Assembly (NCBI GenBank): GCA_947503335.1
Contig: CANNCY010000001.1
Coordinates: forward strand, 1,191,650-1,255,649
Source of the DNA: an uncultured Pseudomonadales bacterium
Lineage (GTDB): Bacteria > Pseudomonadota > Gammaproteobacteria > Pseudomonadales > CANNCY01
Reading direction: 5' to 3'
DNA: 64,000 nucleotides
Below are positions 36,743 through 45,025 of this stretch, piece after piece. The position numbers and the translations under genes were made by a program. Positions within the stretch are counted from its first letter, which is position 1. Each line of letters starts with the position of its first letter. Below the pieces are notes generated by a model. That model saw only the letters and a program-made list of their open reading frames with translations. It was not told the DNA's origin and did no database searches.

Positions 36743-37051
36743 CTAATTACTGCTGTGATACCGGCTTTCATCAATGCAGCAGTTCTCAGTAAGAAAGCTG
36801 ATCACGCTATCGAGCTGTTGGTATTCAGCGACACAATACAAAACTCGCCCTTCTCGTCGCTGGCTAATTAATCCAGACTTAACTAAGCCTGAAATGTGAT
36901 GTGACAGCGTCGAGTTCGGAATACTAATCGCCTGCTGAATATCACCGACTGGCACGCCTTGGCGACCTGCCCTTACTACCTGCATGTAAATTGTTAACCG
37001 AACGGTACTACCTAGCTCTTTTAATACCGGTGCAACGCTTTGAATATCCAT
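36743..37051 (-). CDS. ArsR-family metalloregulator
   Basis: A 102-residue winged-helix repressor. The recognition helix is IPNSTLSHHISGLVKSGLI, followed by the wing RREGRVLYCV. It lacks the CxC of the E. coli-type site in helix 3 (here VPVGDI). Instead it has adjacent Cys91-Cys92 at the C-terminus plus Cys73, like ArsR proteins that bind trivalent arsenicals near their C-termini. It diverges from the ArsP-like permease, with two inverted repeats between them. GGAGTAAAG is the ribosome-binding site. I infer autorepression and control of the permease. Confidence 0.9.
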   Translation of the reverse strand: MDIQSVAPVLKELGSTVRLTIYMQVVRAGRQGVPVGDIQQAISIPNSTLSHHISGLVKSGLISQRREGRVLYCVAEYQQLDSVISFLTENCCIDESRYHSSN

Positions 37052-37069
37052 CTTTACTCCAAAATTAAC

Positions 37070-37089
37070 ATTTCGATAATAGTAGAAAT
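37070..37089. promoter_or_regulatory. Candidate ArsR operator, regulator side
   Basis: Arms ATTTC (37070-37074) and GAAAT (37085-37089), starting 19 bp upstream of the regulator ATG. The half-site ATTTCGA is shared with the larger palindrome at 37116-37141. Confidence 0.5.
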
Positions 37090-37115
37090 AACTTTCACTG
37101 TCTATTCGATTGCTA

Positions 37116-37141
37116 TATATTTCGAATTATATCGAAATATA
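37116..37141. promoter_or_regulatory. Candidate ArsR operator overlapping the permease promoter
   Basis: A perfect palindrome with 10-bp arms TATATTTCGA and TCGAAATATA and a 6-bp centre. It overlaps an extended -10 element (TGC followed by TATATA at 37114-37119), so a bound repressor would block transcription of the permease. Confidence 0.75.
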
Positions 37142-37169
37142 GGTCACTATCGTGGTAGTAGGTGTAAAA

Positions 37170-38072
37170 ATGACTAATCTCTATGACACGCTTAATATGT
37201 TTGTTTTCTTAGCTGTTGAGCTGACCCTGTTATTCTTAGCTATCAGCTATGCAGTTGGCTTACTTCAAGAACGTATTCCTCCTAGTAAGATTCAACACAT
37301 TCTTAGCAGTAAAAACGGTAAAGGATATATTGTTGCTGCTCTTCTTGGCTCGATAACCCCCTTTTGCTCTTGCTCGACGATCCCGTTTCTAAAGGGGCTG
37401 CTAAGAGCCAGAGCAGGCTTTGGAACAATGATGGTTTTCTTATTTGCCAGCCCACTTCTGAACCCTATTATCATCGGTTTATTTGCAGTTACCTTTGGCC
37501 TGCAAGTAACTTTGCTTTACTTCACTGTTGCCCTAGGTGTGTCAATAATCGCTGGCTACACGCTTGAAAAGCTTGGCTTTGAACAGTACGTCAAACAGAG
37601 CGCCTACATTAACCCCGAAACAAGCAGCTGCTCATCTAGCTGTGGCGCTAATACACCTATCGAAAGCAAATGGATACGAGTTTGGCGAAGTACCTGGAGT
37701 GACTTTAAAAAAGTGCTTCCCTACCTAATAGGTGGTATCGCTATTGGTTCATTAATTTACGGCTTCATGCCGACTGAGCTTGTGGCTAAAGCAGCCGGCA
37801 GCGACAATCCTTTTGCTATACCCATTGCCGCCGTGATCGGTATACCGCTATACATTCGTGCCGAAGCAGTAATACCTCTAAGCGCAGCACTAGCTGCTAA
37901 AGGAATGGGATTAGGTGCCGTAATGGCTTTGATTATAGGTAGTGCTGGAGCCAGCTTGACCGAGGTTATCTTACTTAAATCTATCTTTAAGAATAAAATG
38001 ATTTACGCATTCTTGACCGTCATCATTTCTATGGCTATCGGTGCAGGATATCTATACCAGTTTATTTTCTGA
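37170..38072 (+). CDS. ArsP-like permease (PF03773 type)
   Basis: A 300-residue inner-membrane protein with about eight helices. Marks of the family are GSITPFCSCSTIPFLKGLL in one half and AAVIGIPLYIRAEAVIPLSAAL in the other. A cysteine-rich cytoplasmic loop (SSCSSSCG) lies between the halves. ArsP relatives export trivalent organoarsenicals. Pairing with a divergent ArsR carrying vicinal cysteines supports that, but the family also includes permeases of unknown substrate. I start it at ATG 37170 behind AGGTG; a GTG six codons upstream is open. Confidence 0.8.
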   Translation: MTNLYDTLNMFVFLAVELTLLFLAISYAVGLLQERIPPSKIQHILSSKNGKGYIVAALLGSITPFCSCSTIPFLKGLLRARAGFGTMMVFLFASPLLNPIIIGLFAVTFGLQVTLLYFTVALGVSIIAGYTLEKLGFEQYVKQSAYINPETSSCSSSCGANTPIESKWIRVWRSTWSDFKKVLPYLIGGIAIGSLIYGFMPTELVAKAAGSDNPFAIPIAAVIGIPLYIRAEAVIPLSAALAAKGMGLGAVMALIIGSAGASLTEVILLKSIFKNKMIYAFLTVIISMAIGAGYLYQFIF

Positions 38073-38075
38073 ACG

Positions 38076-38501
38076 CTAGTGATTTACTTTACCCCGTAAG
38101 GCCTTCACAGCCCCTCGGCGAACCTTACTATCAACTCGCTTAGCCTTTGCAGATCGCGAAGGCTTTGTGGCTATTCTTGTTTTATGCACCACAATACGCT
38201 CTGCAACCCATTCACTAAGCCGTTCAAGCGCGGCTTGTTTATTTTTCTCTTGAGTGCGGTGCTGCTGCGACTTAATGATTAACACGCCATCTTTGGTTAC
38301 TTTACTGTCAGCTCTAGCTAGTAACCGCTCTTTGATAAAGAGCGGTAAGCTTGATTGTTGAATGTCAAAACGTAAATGAATGGCTGTCGACACCTTATTT
38401 ACATTCTGCCCTCCAGCACCTTGCGAACGCACCGCATTAAGCTCGACCTCATCAAGCTTAATATAAAGACGTGAATTAATAACTAGACGATTTTCGTTCA
38501 T
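38076..38501 (-). CDS. arfB: Alternative ribosome-rescue factor B (peptidyl-tRNA hydrolase)
   Basis: A 141-residue codon-independent release factor that frees ribosomes stalled at mRNA ends. The catalytic GGQ is at 30-32 (GAGGQNVNKVST). The C-terminal tail is rich in Lys and Arg (KTRIATKPSRSAKAKRVDSKVRR), which in ArfB inserts into the empty mRNA channel. Length equals E. coli ArfB (140). It converges on the permease gene, with 3 bp between the stops. Confidence 0.94.
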   Translation of the reverse strand: MNENRLVINSRLYIKLDEVELNAVRSQGAGGQNVNKVSTAIHLRFDIQQSSLPLFIKERLLARADSKVTKDGVLIIKSQQHRTQEKNKQAALERLSEWVAERIVVHKTRIATKPSRSAKAKRVDSKVRRGAVKALRGKVNH

Positions 38502-38613
38502 AACCCTACTAGGCTAACAGCAAAGTATAAAAAAATCAGTGCCAAAAGTTCTTTGATTACAACAAGTTAGGTTATTCATGACTAAAAGTTCTAAATCAGG
38601 TACAAAGAAACAG

Positions 38614-38641
38614 TAGACAGACAGTAAATATACTGTATATT
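38614..38641 (+). promoter_or_regulatory. Predicted imuA promoter
   Basis: A -35 TAGACA (38614-38619) and a -10 TATATT (38636-38641) are 16 bp apart. The -10 lies inside the LexA box. Transcription would begin near 38648-38650, at the start codon. Confidence 0.5.
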
Positions 38642-38648
38642 TATACAG
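38633..38648 (+). promoter_or_regulatory. LexA (SOS) box of the imuA-imuB-dnaE2 operon
   Basis: CTGTATATTTATACAG fits the gammaproteobacterial LexA consensus CTGT-N8-ACAG exactly. It ends one base before the imuA ATG, so LexA would cover the promoter and start region. Confidence 0.95.
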
Positions 38649-38649
38649 T

Positions 38650-39399
38650 ATGAATACTGTAAACCTATCTCAACTACTTAAGCGGCAAGACTTATGGCAA
38701 GGCACCTCAGGCCTAAGCCATGATCTACCTCATGTTAAATCAGGCTTTCACCAGATCGATAGCCAGTTGCATTTTAATGGTTGGCCTCTTGGTCATAGTA
38801 TCGAACTACTATGTGACGGTCTACATATTGGCGAATTGCCATTACTGATGCCTGCGTTAAGCGAACTAAGCCAACAGCATCGCTGGATCGCATTGATCAA
38901 CCCGCCTATTACCCCCTATGCTCCAGCACTACAGGCGGCAGGTGTCGACACTTCACGCATTCTTATTATTCGTACGCAAGATGACAAAGACTTGCTATGG
39001 GCAACTGAAAAAGCTTTATCGACGGGCACTTGCAGTGCTGTTATTAGCTGGATGCATAACTCTGATGCCAACAACGCACAGCTTCGTCGCCTGCAATTAG
39101 CCGCGGCGCAATCAGATTGCCTACATGTGCAGATACATAATAGCGATCAAGCACAAAAAGCATCCCCTGCTAGCTTGCGCATTCAGCTGAATGCTACTGA
39201 AACCGGTACAGAACTGAATGTAATCAAGCAACGTGGGTCTGCAGCCGGTCAACATTTAGATGTGGCCCTGTTTAGCGAGCTGCGCGACGAGCAGCAGCCA
39301 CCTCAGCAATGGCCATTATTTAGTGATTCTATACATGATGCAGCTAACCATAGCTTGATTGACGAGGGCACTGCGGTTGCTGCAACTGCACTGCATTAA
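38650..39399 (+). CDS. imuA: ImuA, SulA/RecA-like accessory protein of translesion synthesis
   Basis: A 249-residue protein of the ImuA family (RecA-like fold without a working Walker A), the first gene of the SOS mutagenesis cassette. Typical stretches are SGFHQIDSQLHFNGWPLGHSIELL and the long strand-helix core that follows. In other bacteria ImuA helps ImuB and DnaE2 replicate past damaged bases. The ATG lies one base after the LexA box and no ribosome-binding site precedes it. A downstream ATG with a better site is not evident, so the message may be leaderless. The imuB gene begins 2 bp after its stop. Confidence 0.88.
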   Translation: MNTVNLSQLLKRQDLWQGTSGLSHDLPHVKSGFHQIDSQLHFNGWPLGHSIELLCDGLHIGELPLLMPALSELSQQHRWIALINPPITPYAPALQAAGVDTSRILIIRTQDDKDLLWATEKALSTGTCSAVISWMHNSDANNAQLRRLQLAAAQSDCLHVQIHNSDQAQKASPASLRIQLNATETGTELNVIKQRGSAAGQHLDVALFSELRDEQQPPQQWPLFSDSIHDAANHSLIDEGTAVAATALH

Positions 39400-39401
39400 T
39401 C

Positions 39402-40865
39402 ATGCTGTGGGTTGCAATACGTTTACCCTACTTGCAGGTCGATACGCTTAACAATGAGCAAGTAATTGACCCGCATAGCCAGGTACCAGAACCCAGTATT
39501 GCAATCTATAACAATAGTAAGCGCATTATTCAGGCCTCAAGTAACGCTCTAGAACAGGGGGTTGCCGAAGGTATGAGTATGGCTACTGCACGTGCTCTGT
39601 GTGAAAAGATTCAACTGCTACCTGAGCGTATCGATGCCCCCCTTGATGCGCTCAGGTCTTTGCAGTTGTTTAGCTATCGCATCTCGCCTCACTCTACAAT
39701 CGAGGCACCCGACAGTTTATTTATCGAAATTAGCTCAACTTTAAAAGTATTCGATGGGCTTGATAGTATTCTCGCTATCATCACAAAAGAACTCGCTAAA
39801 CGTCGGTGGCGCCATCACGTGTCGGTTGGCTTAACGATGCGTGCAGCTGCGCTGTTTAGCCATTGTGCACAGCCCCCTTTTTTAACACCGCCATCGGTGC
39901 CTACTCAGAAGCAGCAGCAACGCGCAATCAACCAACTCGCCATAAACCAACTGCAATGCAGTAGCAAAACTATTCTATCGTTAAGCAAAATTGGCATCGA
40001 ATACTGTGATCAAATTAATAAGCTAACCGCAGATGATCGCAAACGCACGCTCAGTGAGGATTTCAATCAATACTGGCAATCATTAATACCCAGCGGTAAT
40101 CAAACTCGCCCAACCTTTACTCCACCCAGTCAATTTCAAGAACGAGTAGAGTTTTTAAATACAATCAACTCAGCAAATGGCCTGCTGTTTGTATGCAATC
40201 GCCTAGCGCAAAACCTTGGCCATTACTTAATCGCTATACAAGGGCACACATGCGAGCTGCTCTGGCAACTACACGATATAGAAGGCAACTCTCTTGATAT
40301 TCATATCGCCACTGCACAGCCATTACAGCAGTATCAGCCTATCGTTGAATTAACTCGGTTAAAGCTTGAACCCATCAAACTTAAACAGCCCATTGATGCG
40401 CTGACATTAGTCTGCGATCAAATAACCTACGACCAACAGAATCAGCAAGATCTTTTTAGCCGAAATGATCAACACACACCTGCACACCTATTAAATTTAT
40501 TAGCCGCACGCTTACATGAGCAAGCATTCTTTAGTCTTGATATTCAGCCTCAACATCAGCCAGAACTTGCGCAGACCGCTGTTAAAGCAGGGTCTACAGA
40601 AAGTGTTCAAGCTAACGAAATAGCACTGCCACCTAGGCCTACATTTTTACTGCACAATCCGCCGCCATTAAAAATGATTGGTAATCAGTTGTGCTGGCGC
40701 TCGCCTATTAAGTTATTAAAAGGCCCCGAGCGTATCGAAACAGGCTGGTGGTTTATTCCTATCAATCGCGACTACTACGTAGGGCAAGATCAAGAACACC
40801 GATTATTATGGATCTTTTTTGATCGCCTAAAAGAAAACTGGTTTTTAGCTGGAGTGTTTAGCTAG
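39402..40865 (+). CDS. imuB: ImuB, catalytically inactive Y-family polymerase
   Basis: A 487-residue Y-family polymerase relative. It opens LWVAIRLPYLQVDTL, where an active Y-family polymerase has an Asp-containing motif. The finger/palm pattern AIYNNSKRIIQASSNALEQGVAEGMSMATARAL is typical. ImuB proteins lack catalytic acids and act as a hub linking DnaE2, ImuA and the beta clamp. The C-terminal part after about 300 is the family's own domain. It is followed directly, without a gap, by dnaE2 (TAG then ATG), which fits strict co-expression. Confidence 0.9.
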   Translation: MLWVAIRLPYLQVDTLNNEQVIDPHSQVPEPSIAIYNNSKRIIQASSNALEQGVAEGMSMATARALCEKIQLLPERIDAPLDALRSLQLFSYRISPHSTIEAPDSLFIEISSTLKVFDGLDSILAIITKELAKRRWRHHVSVGLTMRAAALFSHCAQPPFLTPPSVPTQKQQQRAINQLAINQLQCSSKTILSLSKIGIEYCDQINKLTADDRKRTLSEDFNQYWQSLIPSGNQTRPTFTPPSQFQERVEFLNTINSANGLLFVCNRLAQNLGHYLIAIQGHTCELLWQLHDIEGNSLDIHIATAQPLQQYQPIVELTRLKLEPIKLKQPIDALTLVCDQITYDQQNQQDLFSRNDQHTPAHLLNLLAARLHEQAFFSLDIQPQHQPELAQTAVKAGSTESVQANEIALPPRPTFLLHNPPPLKMIGNQLCWRSPIKLLKGPERIETGWWFIPINRDYYVGQDQEHRLLWIFFDRLKENWFLAGVFS

Positions 40866-43800
40866 ATGTATGCCGAACTACACTGTCTCTCTAATTACAG
40901 TTTTTTACAGGGTGCATCACACCCAGACGAATTGGTAGAGCGCGCAGCGCTATTAGGCTATGAAGCGATTGCCATAACTGACGAATGCAGTTACGCCGGT
41001 ATTGTAAAGGCTCACGTACGCGCCAAAGAGCTGGGCATTAAACTTATTATTGGCAGTACCTTCAAATTAAAATACAACTCTGATCGATACATTCAAGTAA
41101 CACTGTATGCCCGCAACAAGCGAGCTTATAGCGAAATATCTTCGTTGATTACTAGAGGGCGACGTCGCGCCGATAAAGGTGCTTATCAATTAACGCTTCG
41201 TGACCTTGAGCATCATAGTAAATACTCGCTCGCTATATGGCACCCTTGTGGCCATCAGCAAACAGACCATGATGTAGGGCAGTACCTGACACAACGCTTT
41301 GATAAACGTCTCTGGGTAGGCGTATGCCTTACTAATCAATACGAGCCTCAAAGCGTTTATCATCAGCACCTAGCCATTGCCGCGCTGTTTAAATGCCCTT
41401 TGATTGCCACCAATAAAGTCTTAATGCATTCGGCCGAACGCAAGCCACTACACGACACCCTTACCTCTATTCGCTTGCGCCGACCTGTATATAGCCTTGG
41501 TACACATAGTCAGAAAAATGCAGAACATAGCCTTAAAGCCGCGACCGAGCTTTTAGCCTTGTACCCCAAGCAATTGCTTGAAGAAACTCTTAACTTTAGT
41601 GACCAGTGTAAGTTCAGCCTAGACAGCATTAGGTACCAGTATCCTAAAGAGTTGGTACCAGCCCATTATCAAGCTAGTGACTACTTACGCGCACTTACCT
41701 TTGATGGAGCACACCAACGCTACGGCAAGCAAATACCTGATAGGGTTCTAAAACAAATCGAACATGAACTGACACTGATTGGCGAGTTAAGCTATGAGTA
41801 TTACTTTCTTACGGTACACGATATTGTGGCCTTTGCCCGTGGGCAGAACATTTTATGCCAAGGTCGAGGGTCGGCCGCTAATTCAGCTGTTTGCTATTGT
41901 CTGTTTATTACCGAGGTAAACCCTGCTACTAGCGATCTTTTATTTGAACGATTTATTTCAAAAGAACGCAACGAGCCGCCTGATATCGATGTTGACTTTG
42001 AGCATCAGCGCCGCGAAGAAGTTATTCAATACATATATAAAAAGTATGGCCGCGAACGCGCTGCTTTAGCTGCAACCGTAATCACCTATCGCCCTCGTAG
42101 TGCAATACGCGATGTGGGCTTTGCACTTAACTTTGATGCCGCACTCATTGAACAGATAACCGACAAAATCTCTTGGTGGGACCGGTCTAAAGAAATTCTC
42201 AACACCTTACGTTCAATGCAACTAGGCATCAGTGATCATGCACTTACTATTTTTGTACAGCTAGTATCTGAAATATTGGGGTTTCCTCGCCACCTGTCAC
42301 AACACGTGGGCGGCTTTATCATTACCCAAGCTGCCACTAGCGAGCTAGTACCGATCGAAAACGCAGCTATGCCTGATCGAACCATTATTCAATGGGATAA
42401 AAACGATATCGAGGCACTAGGTTTACTAAAAATAGACGTGCTAGCGCTAGGCATGCTCACGGCTATTCATAAGATGTTAGACAGCTACAACCAACATAGC
42501 GATAAGACGATTACAATCGCCGACATTCCCAATGAATGCCCCGCTACCTATCAATTATTAAGCGAAGGCGAAAGCATTGGTGTATTTCAGGTCGAGTCGC
42601 GGGCACAAATTGCCATGCTACCTCGCCTAAAACCGCGTACATTCTATGACCTAGTGATTCAGGTGGCGATTGTACGCCCAGGGCCTATTCAGGGCGACAT
42701 GGTTCACCCATACTTGCGCCGCCGCAATGGCCGCGAAGCAGTACATTACGATAACGAGGCAGTAAAACAAGTTTTAGAGCGCACCCTAGGGGTACCCATT
42801 TTTCAAGAACAGGTTATCAAGCTGGCGATGGTAGCGGCTAACTTTTCGCCGGGCGAAGCTGATCAGTTAAGACGAGCTATGGCCGCTTGGCAACGCAATG
42901 GCAATCTAGAACCCTTTAAACACAAACTACTTCAAGGCATGCTTGCCAACGGCCATAGCCAAGACTTTGCAGAGCGTCTATATCGTCAGATGCAGGGGTT
43001 TGGTGAATATGGCTTTCCTGAATCTCATGCCGCAAGCTTTGCGCTACTTGTATATATTTCGGCATGGTTTAAGTGCCATCACCCTGCCCACTTCTTTTGC
43101 GCCTTATTAAACAGTCAGCCTATGGGTTTTTACTCGCGCTCGCAATTAATTCAAGACGCAGCTCGCCACGGCGTCACCAGCCTGCCTGTTAACGTACAAA
43201 AAAGTCAGTTCGAATCACTTGTTACTGATGCCAACACTATTTTATTAGGCTTTCACAATATCAAAGGCCTATCACTAAGTACCGCCCAAAAGATTACTCG
43301 ATGCTCAAACCGTCACAAGATTCATGATATCGCATCGCTACAACAAGAAATAAGCCTAACTAGGGCCGAGATCGACAAACTGATTGAAGGCAACGCCACG
43401 TTCAATATTAGTAAGCACCGCTTTGATGCTAACTGGCAACTACTTAACCGACGTGATGGCATTTTAGGCATCGCTGACCAAAGTGTGGGCGAGTACCAAC
43501 CTCGTTCGCCATCTGCACTTGAGTCTATGCAAGATGATTATCAGCATCTAGGATTTACACTAAACCAGCATCCGCTGGCCTACCTTCGAGATCGCTGGCC
43601 ATATCGACGCTGTTATCAAGCAAATACACTACACACCTTAAGACATCAACAATTTGTACGTGTGGCCGGTATTGTCACCTGCAAGCAACGCCCTGGCAGC
43701 GCATCGGGCGTACTCTTTTTAACTCTTGAAGATGAAACAGGTAATATCAATATTGTGGTTTGGCGTAAAACCCAAGACACGTTTAGGCAAGAACTCACCA

Positions 43801-43937
43801 AAGGTCGTTTGCTGCTCATTAAAGGCATACTAGAGCATGCCGATGATGCACCCGGCACTACCAACGTTATTGCTGGGCACATCAGTGTTTGCGATCAAGA
43901 CTTACCAATAGACACTAGATCTCGAGACTTTAGATAA
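40866..43937 (+). CDS. dnaE2: Error-prone DNA polymerase DnaE2 (ImuC)
   Basis: A 1023-residue C-family polymerase that copies past DNA lesions in the SOS response. It starts with a PHP domain (AELHCLSNYSFLQGASHP), followed by the palm with catalytic Asp373, Asp375 and Asp377 in PDIDVDF. Later come the thumb, the beta-binding region and a C-terminal OB fold (VAGIVTCKQRP...FLTLEDETG). It has no exonuclease gene nearby. Length matches DnaE2 (about 1030-1080). Its ATG follows the imuB stop with no gap, and its end overlaps the convergent NTF2-like gene by 8 bp. Confidence 0.96.
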   Translation: MYAELHCLSNYSFLQGASHPDELVERAALLGYEAIAITDECSYAGIVKAHVRAKELGIKLIIGSTFKLKYNSDRYIQVTLYARNKRAYSEISSLITRGRRRADKGAYQLTLRDLEHHSKYSLAIWHPCGHQQTDHDVGQYLTQRFDKRLWVGVCLTNQYEPQSVYHQHLAIAALFKCPLIATNKVLMHSAERKPLHDTLTSIRLRRPVYSLGTHSQKNAEHSLKAATELLALYPKQLLEETLNFSDQCKFSLDSIRYQYPKELVPAHYQASDYLRALTFDGAHQRYGKQIPDRVLKQIEHELTLIGELSYEYYFLTVHDIVAFARGQNILCQGRGSAANSAVCYCLFITEVNPATSDLLFERFISKERNEPPDIDVDFEHQRREEVIQYIYKKYGRERAALAATVITYRPRSAIRDVGFALNFDAALIEQITDKISWWDRSKEILNTLRSMQLGISDHALTIFVQLVSEILGFPRHLSQHVGGFIITQAATSELVPIENAAMPDRTIIQWDKNDIEALGLLKIDVLALGMLTAIHKMLDSYNQHSDKTITIADIPNECPATYQLLSEGESIGVFQVESRAQIAMLPRLKPRTFYDLVIQVAIVRPGPIQGDMVHPYLRRRNGREAVHYDNEAVKQVLERTLGVPIFQEQVIKLAMVAANFSPGEADQLRRAMAAWQRNGNLEPFKHKLLQGMLANGHSQDFAERLYRQMQGFGEYGFPESHAASFALLVYISAWFKCHHPAHFFCALLNSQPMGFYSRSQLIQDAARHGVTSLPVNVQKSQFESLVTDANTILLGFHNIKGLSLSTAQKITRCSNRHKIHDIASLQQEISLTRAEIDKLIEGNATFNISKHRFDANWQLLNRRDGILGIADQSVGEYQPRSPSALESMQDDYQHLGFTLNQHPLAYLRDRWPYRRCYQANTLHTLRHQQFVRVAGIVTCKQRPGSASGVLFLTLEDETGNINIVVWRKTQDTFRQELTKGRLLLIKGILEHADDAPGTTNVIAGHISVCDQDLPIDTRSRDFR

Positions 43938-44355
43938 GACCAAAAATATCGATCAAGGCTTGGTCGTGTTCACGAGTGAGAATATTGGCTAAGCCCTGAC
44001 GATCGAAGAAGCCTAAAGCAACCATTACTTTACCTCCTTCAAAATATAGGCTGTGGGCACCTGACAAAATCGCTTTAAGGCCTGTTACTCGATGGGTCAC
44101 ATGAGTGACCCCCATACTTTGTATATGACGTTCACTAGCTACCGATGCTGTTACCTCATTACTATCGAACCGCACTGACTTTAGCATTGCTTGACGATAT
44201 TGATCGTAGAACACAATATCAACCCCCGTTCGATTACCACCAAACAACATCGCATCTTCGTGAAAGTAATCGGTTAAAGGCTTGTTATCTTGCCAAATAG
44301 ACTTAAACCAACGGTCAGTAAAGGCCTTAGCATTTTCGTTTATTAGTAGATCCAT
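43930..44355 (-). CDS. NTF2-like (SnoaL-type) protein, second of a tandem pair
   Basis: A 141-residue protein with the cone-shaped alpha/beta pattern of NTF2-like proteins: an N-terminal helix (INENAKAFTDRWFKSIW), then DYFHEDAMLFGG and a run of beta strands. Its N-terminus resembles that of the upstream neighbour (LVNKEAESAVKRWFEDIW), so the two arose by duplication. The start overlaps the neighbour's stop (TAATG). Possible roles are small-molecule binding or an isomerase-like activity. No catalytic residue can be assigned. Its 3' end overlaps dnaE2 by 8 bp. Confidence 0.7.
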   Translation of the reverse strand: MDLLINENAKAFTDRWFKSIWQDNKPLTDYFHEDAMLFGGNRTGVDIVFYDQYRQAMLKSVRFDSNEVTASVASERHIQSMGVTHVTHRVTGLKAILSGAHSLYFEGGKVMVALGFFDRQGLANILTREHDQALIDIFGLI

Positions 44356-44810
44356 TAGACTGTAGCCTCATCTTGTACGTCGATTCGATACAAATCATAA
44401 AGCTCTGAATGATCACCAGACCCTAGATGTTGTAAAAACGAATACTGATCGATAAACCCTATGGCCGAGATAATTTTTTGATTGTCTTCTAAAAACTGCA
44501 AGGTACCCATTGACTCAAACGATTGATTGCATCGTTTACATTTAGCTTGCATACGGTAAATAGCTTGAATACTGCGTTTGTTATACTGGGCTGATTCGAT
44601 ATCGATACCCTCGAACTGAAACAGCGATGACAAAATCTCTCGAAATCGTTTATAAACCTGAACATCAATTACATGACGATTTGCTGTCATGATTAACGCA
44701 TCTGCATGATAGAACAAATCTAGATCTTTCTGGCTGACCCAAATATCTTCAAACCAGCGTTTAACCGCAGACTCCGCTTCTTTATTAACCAGTCTCTCCA
44801 TAACAAACAT
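44355..44810 (-). CDS. NTF2-like protein with a CxxC, first of a tandem pair
   Basis: A 151-residue paralogue of the next gene (same N-terminal helix and FYHADALIMTANRHVIDVQVYKRFREIL core). It differs by having a CKRC motif (QAKCKRCNQSF) in mid-chain, which could bind metal or form a disulfide. The start is either ATG 44810 or ATG 44801, and neither has a strong ribosome-binding site. It is co-transcribed with the neighbour and stands apart from dnaE2 and the polyamine genes. Function unknown. Confidence 0.68.
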   Translation of the reverse strand: MFVMERLVNKEAESAVKRWFEDIWVSQKDLDLFYHADALIMTANRHVIDVQVYKRFREILSSLFQFEGIDIESAQYNKRSIQAIYRMQAKCKRCNQSFESMGTLQFLEDNQKIISAIGFIDQYSFLQHLGSGDHSELYDLYRIDVQDEATV

Positions 44811-44974
44811 CTTATTTATTATTAGTTAGTGAGTAATAAACTAACATCATCGTCTAAGCAGTTATATAGCATCTAGCGAGGCCGTAGATGAAACCAAATA
44901 AAACAAAGATGAACGGTCACAGACCAATTAGCTGTTGTAATCAACGGTCGTAATTAGCAGTTCAGCGGTAAAAC

Positions 44975-45003
44975 AAAAAAGGCCATCCGAAGATGACCTC
45001 TTT
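44975..45003 (-). terminator. Rho-independent terminator of the polyamine operon
   Basis: On the minus strand GGTCATC, loop TTCG, GATGGCC, then six T. The stem has one G-T pair and a stable TTCG loop. It lies 23 bp after the aminotransferase stop. Confidence 0.88.
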
Positions 45004-45025
45004 GAGTAACTAAATCAAGTAAGAC

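Noticed and set aside
38578..38616. A 12-codon reading frame (MTKSSKSGTKKQ) upstream of imuA
   Set aside because: It has only a weak ribosome-binding site, no recognised family, and its end overlaps the imuA promoter. Too short to support.
39402..40865. ImuB as an active Y-family polymerase
   Set aside because: The N-terminal motif lacks the catalytic Asp and the gene context is the standard imuA-imuB-dnaE2 cassette, where ImuB is inactive.
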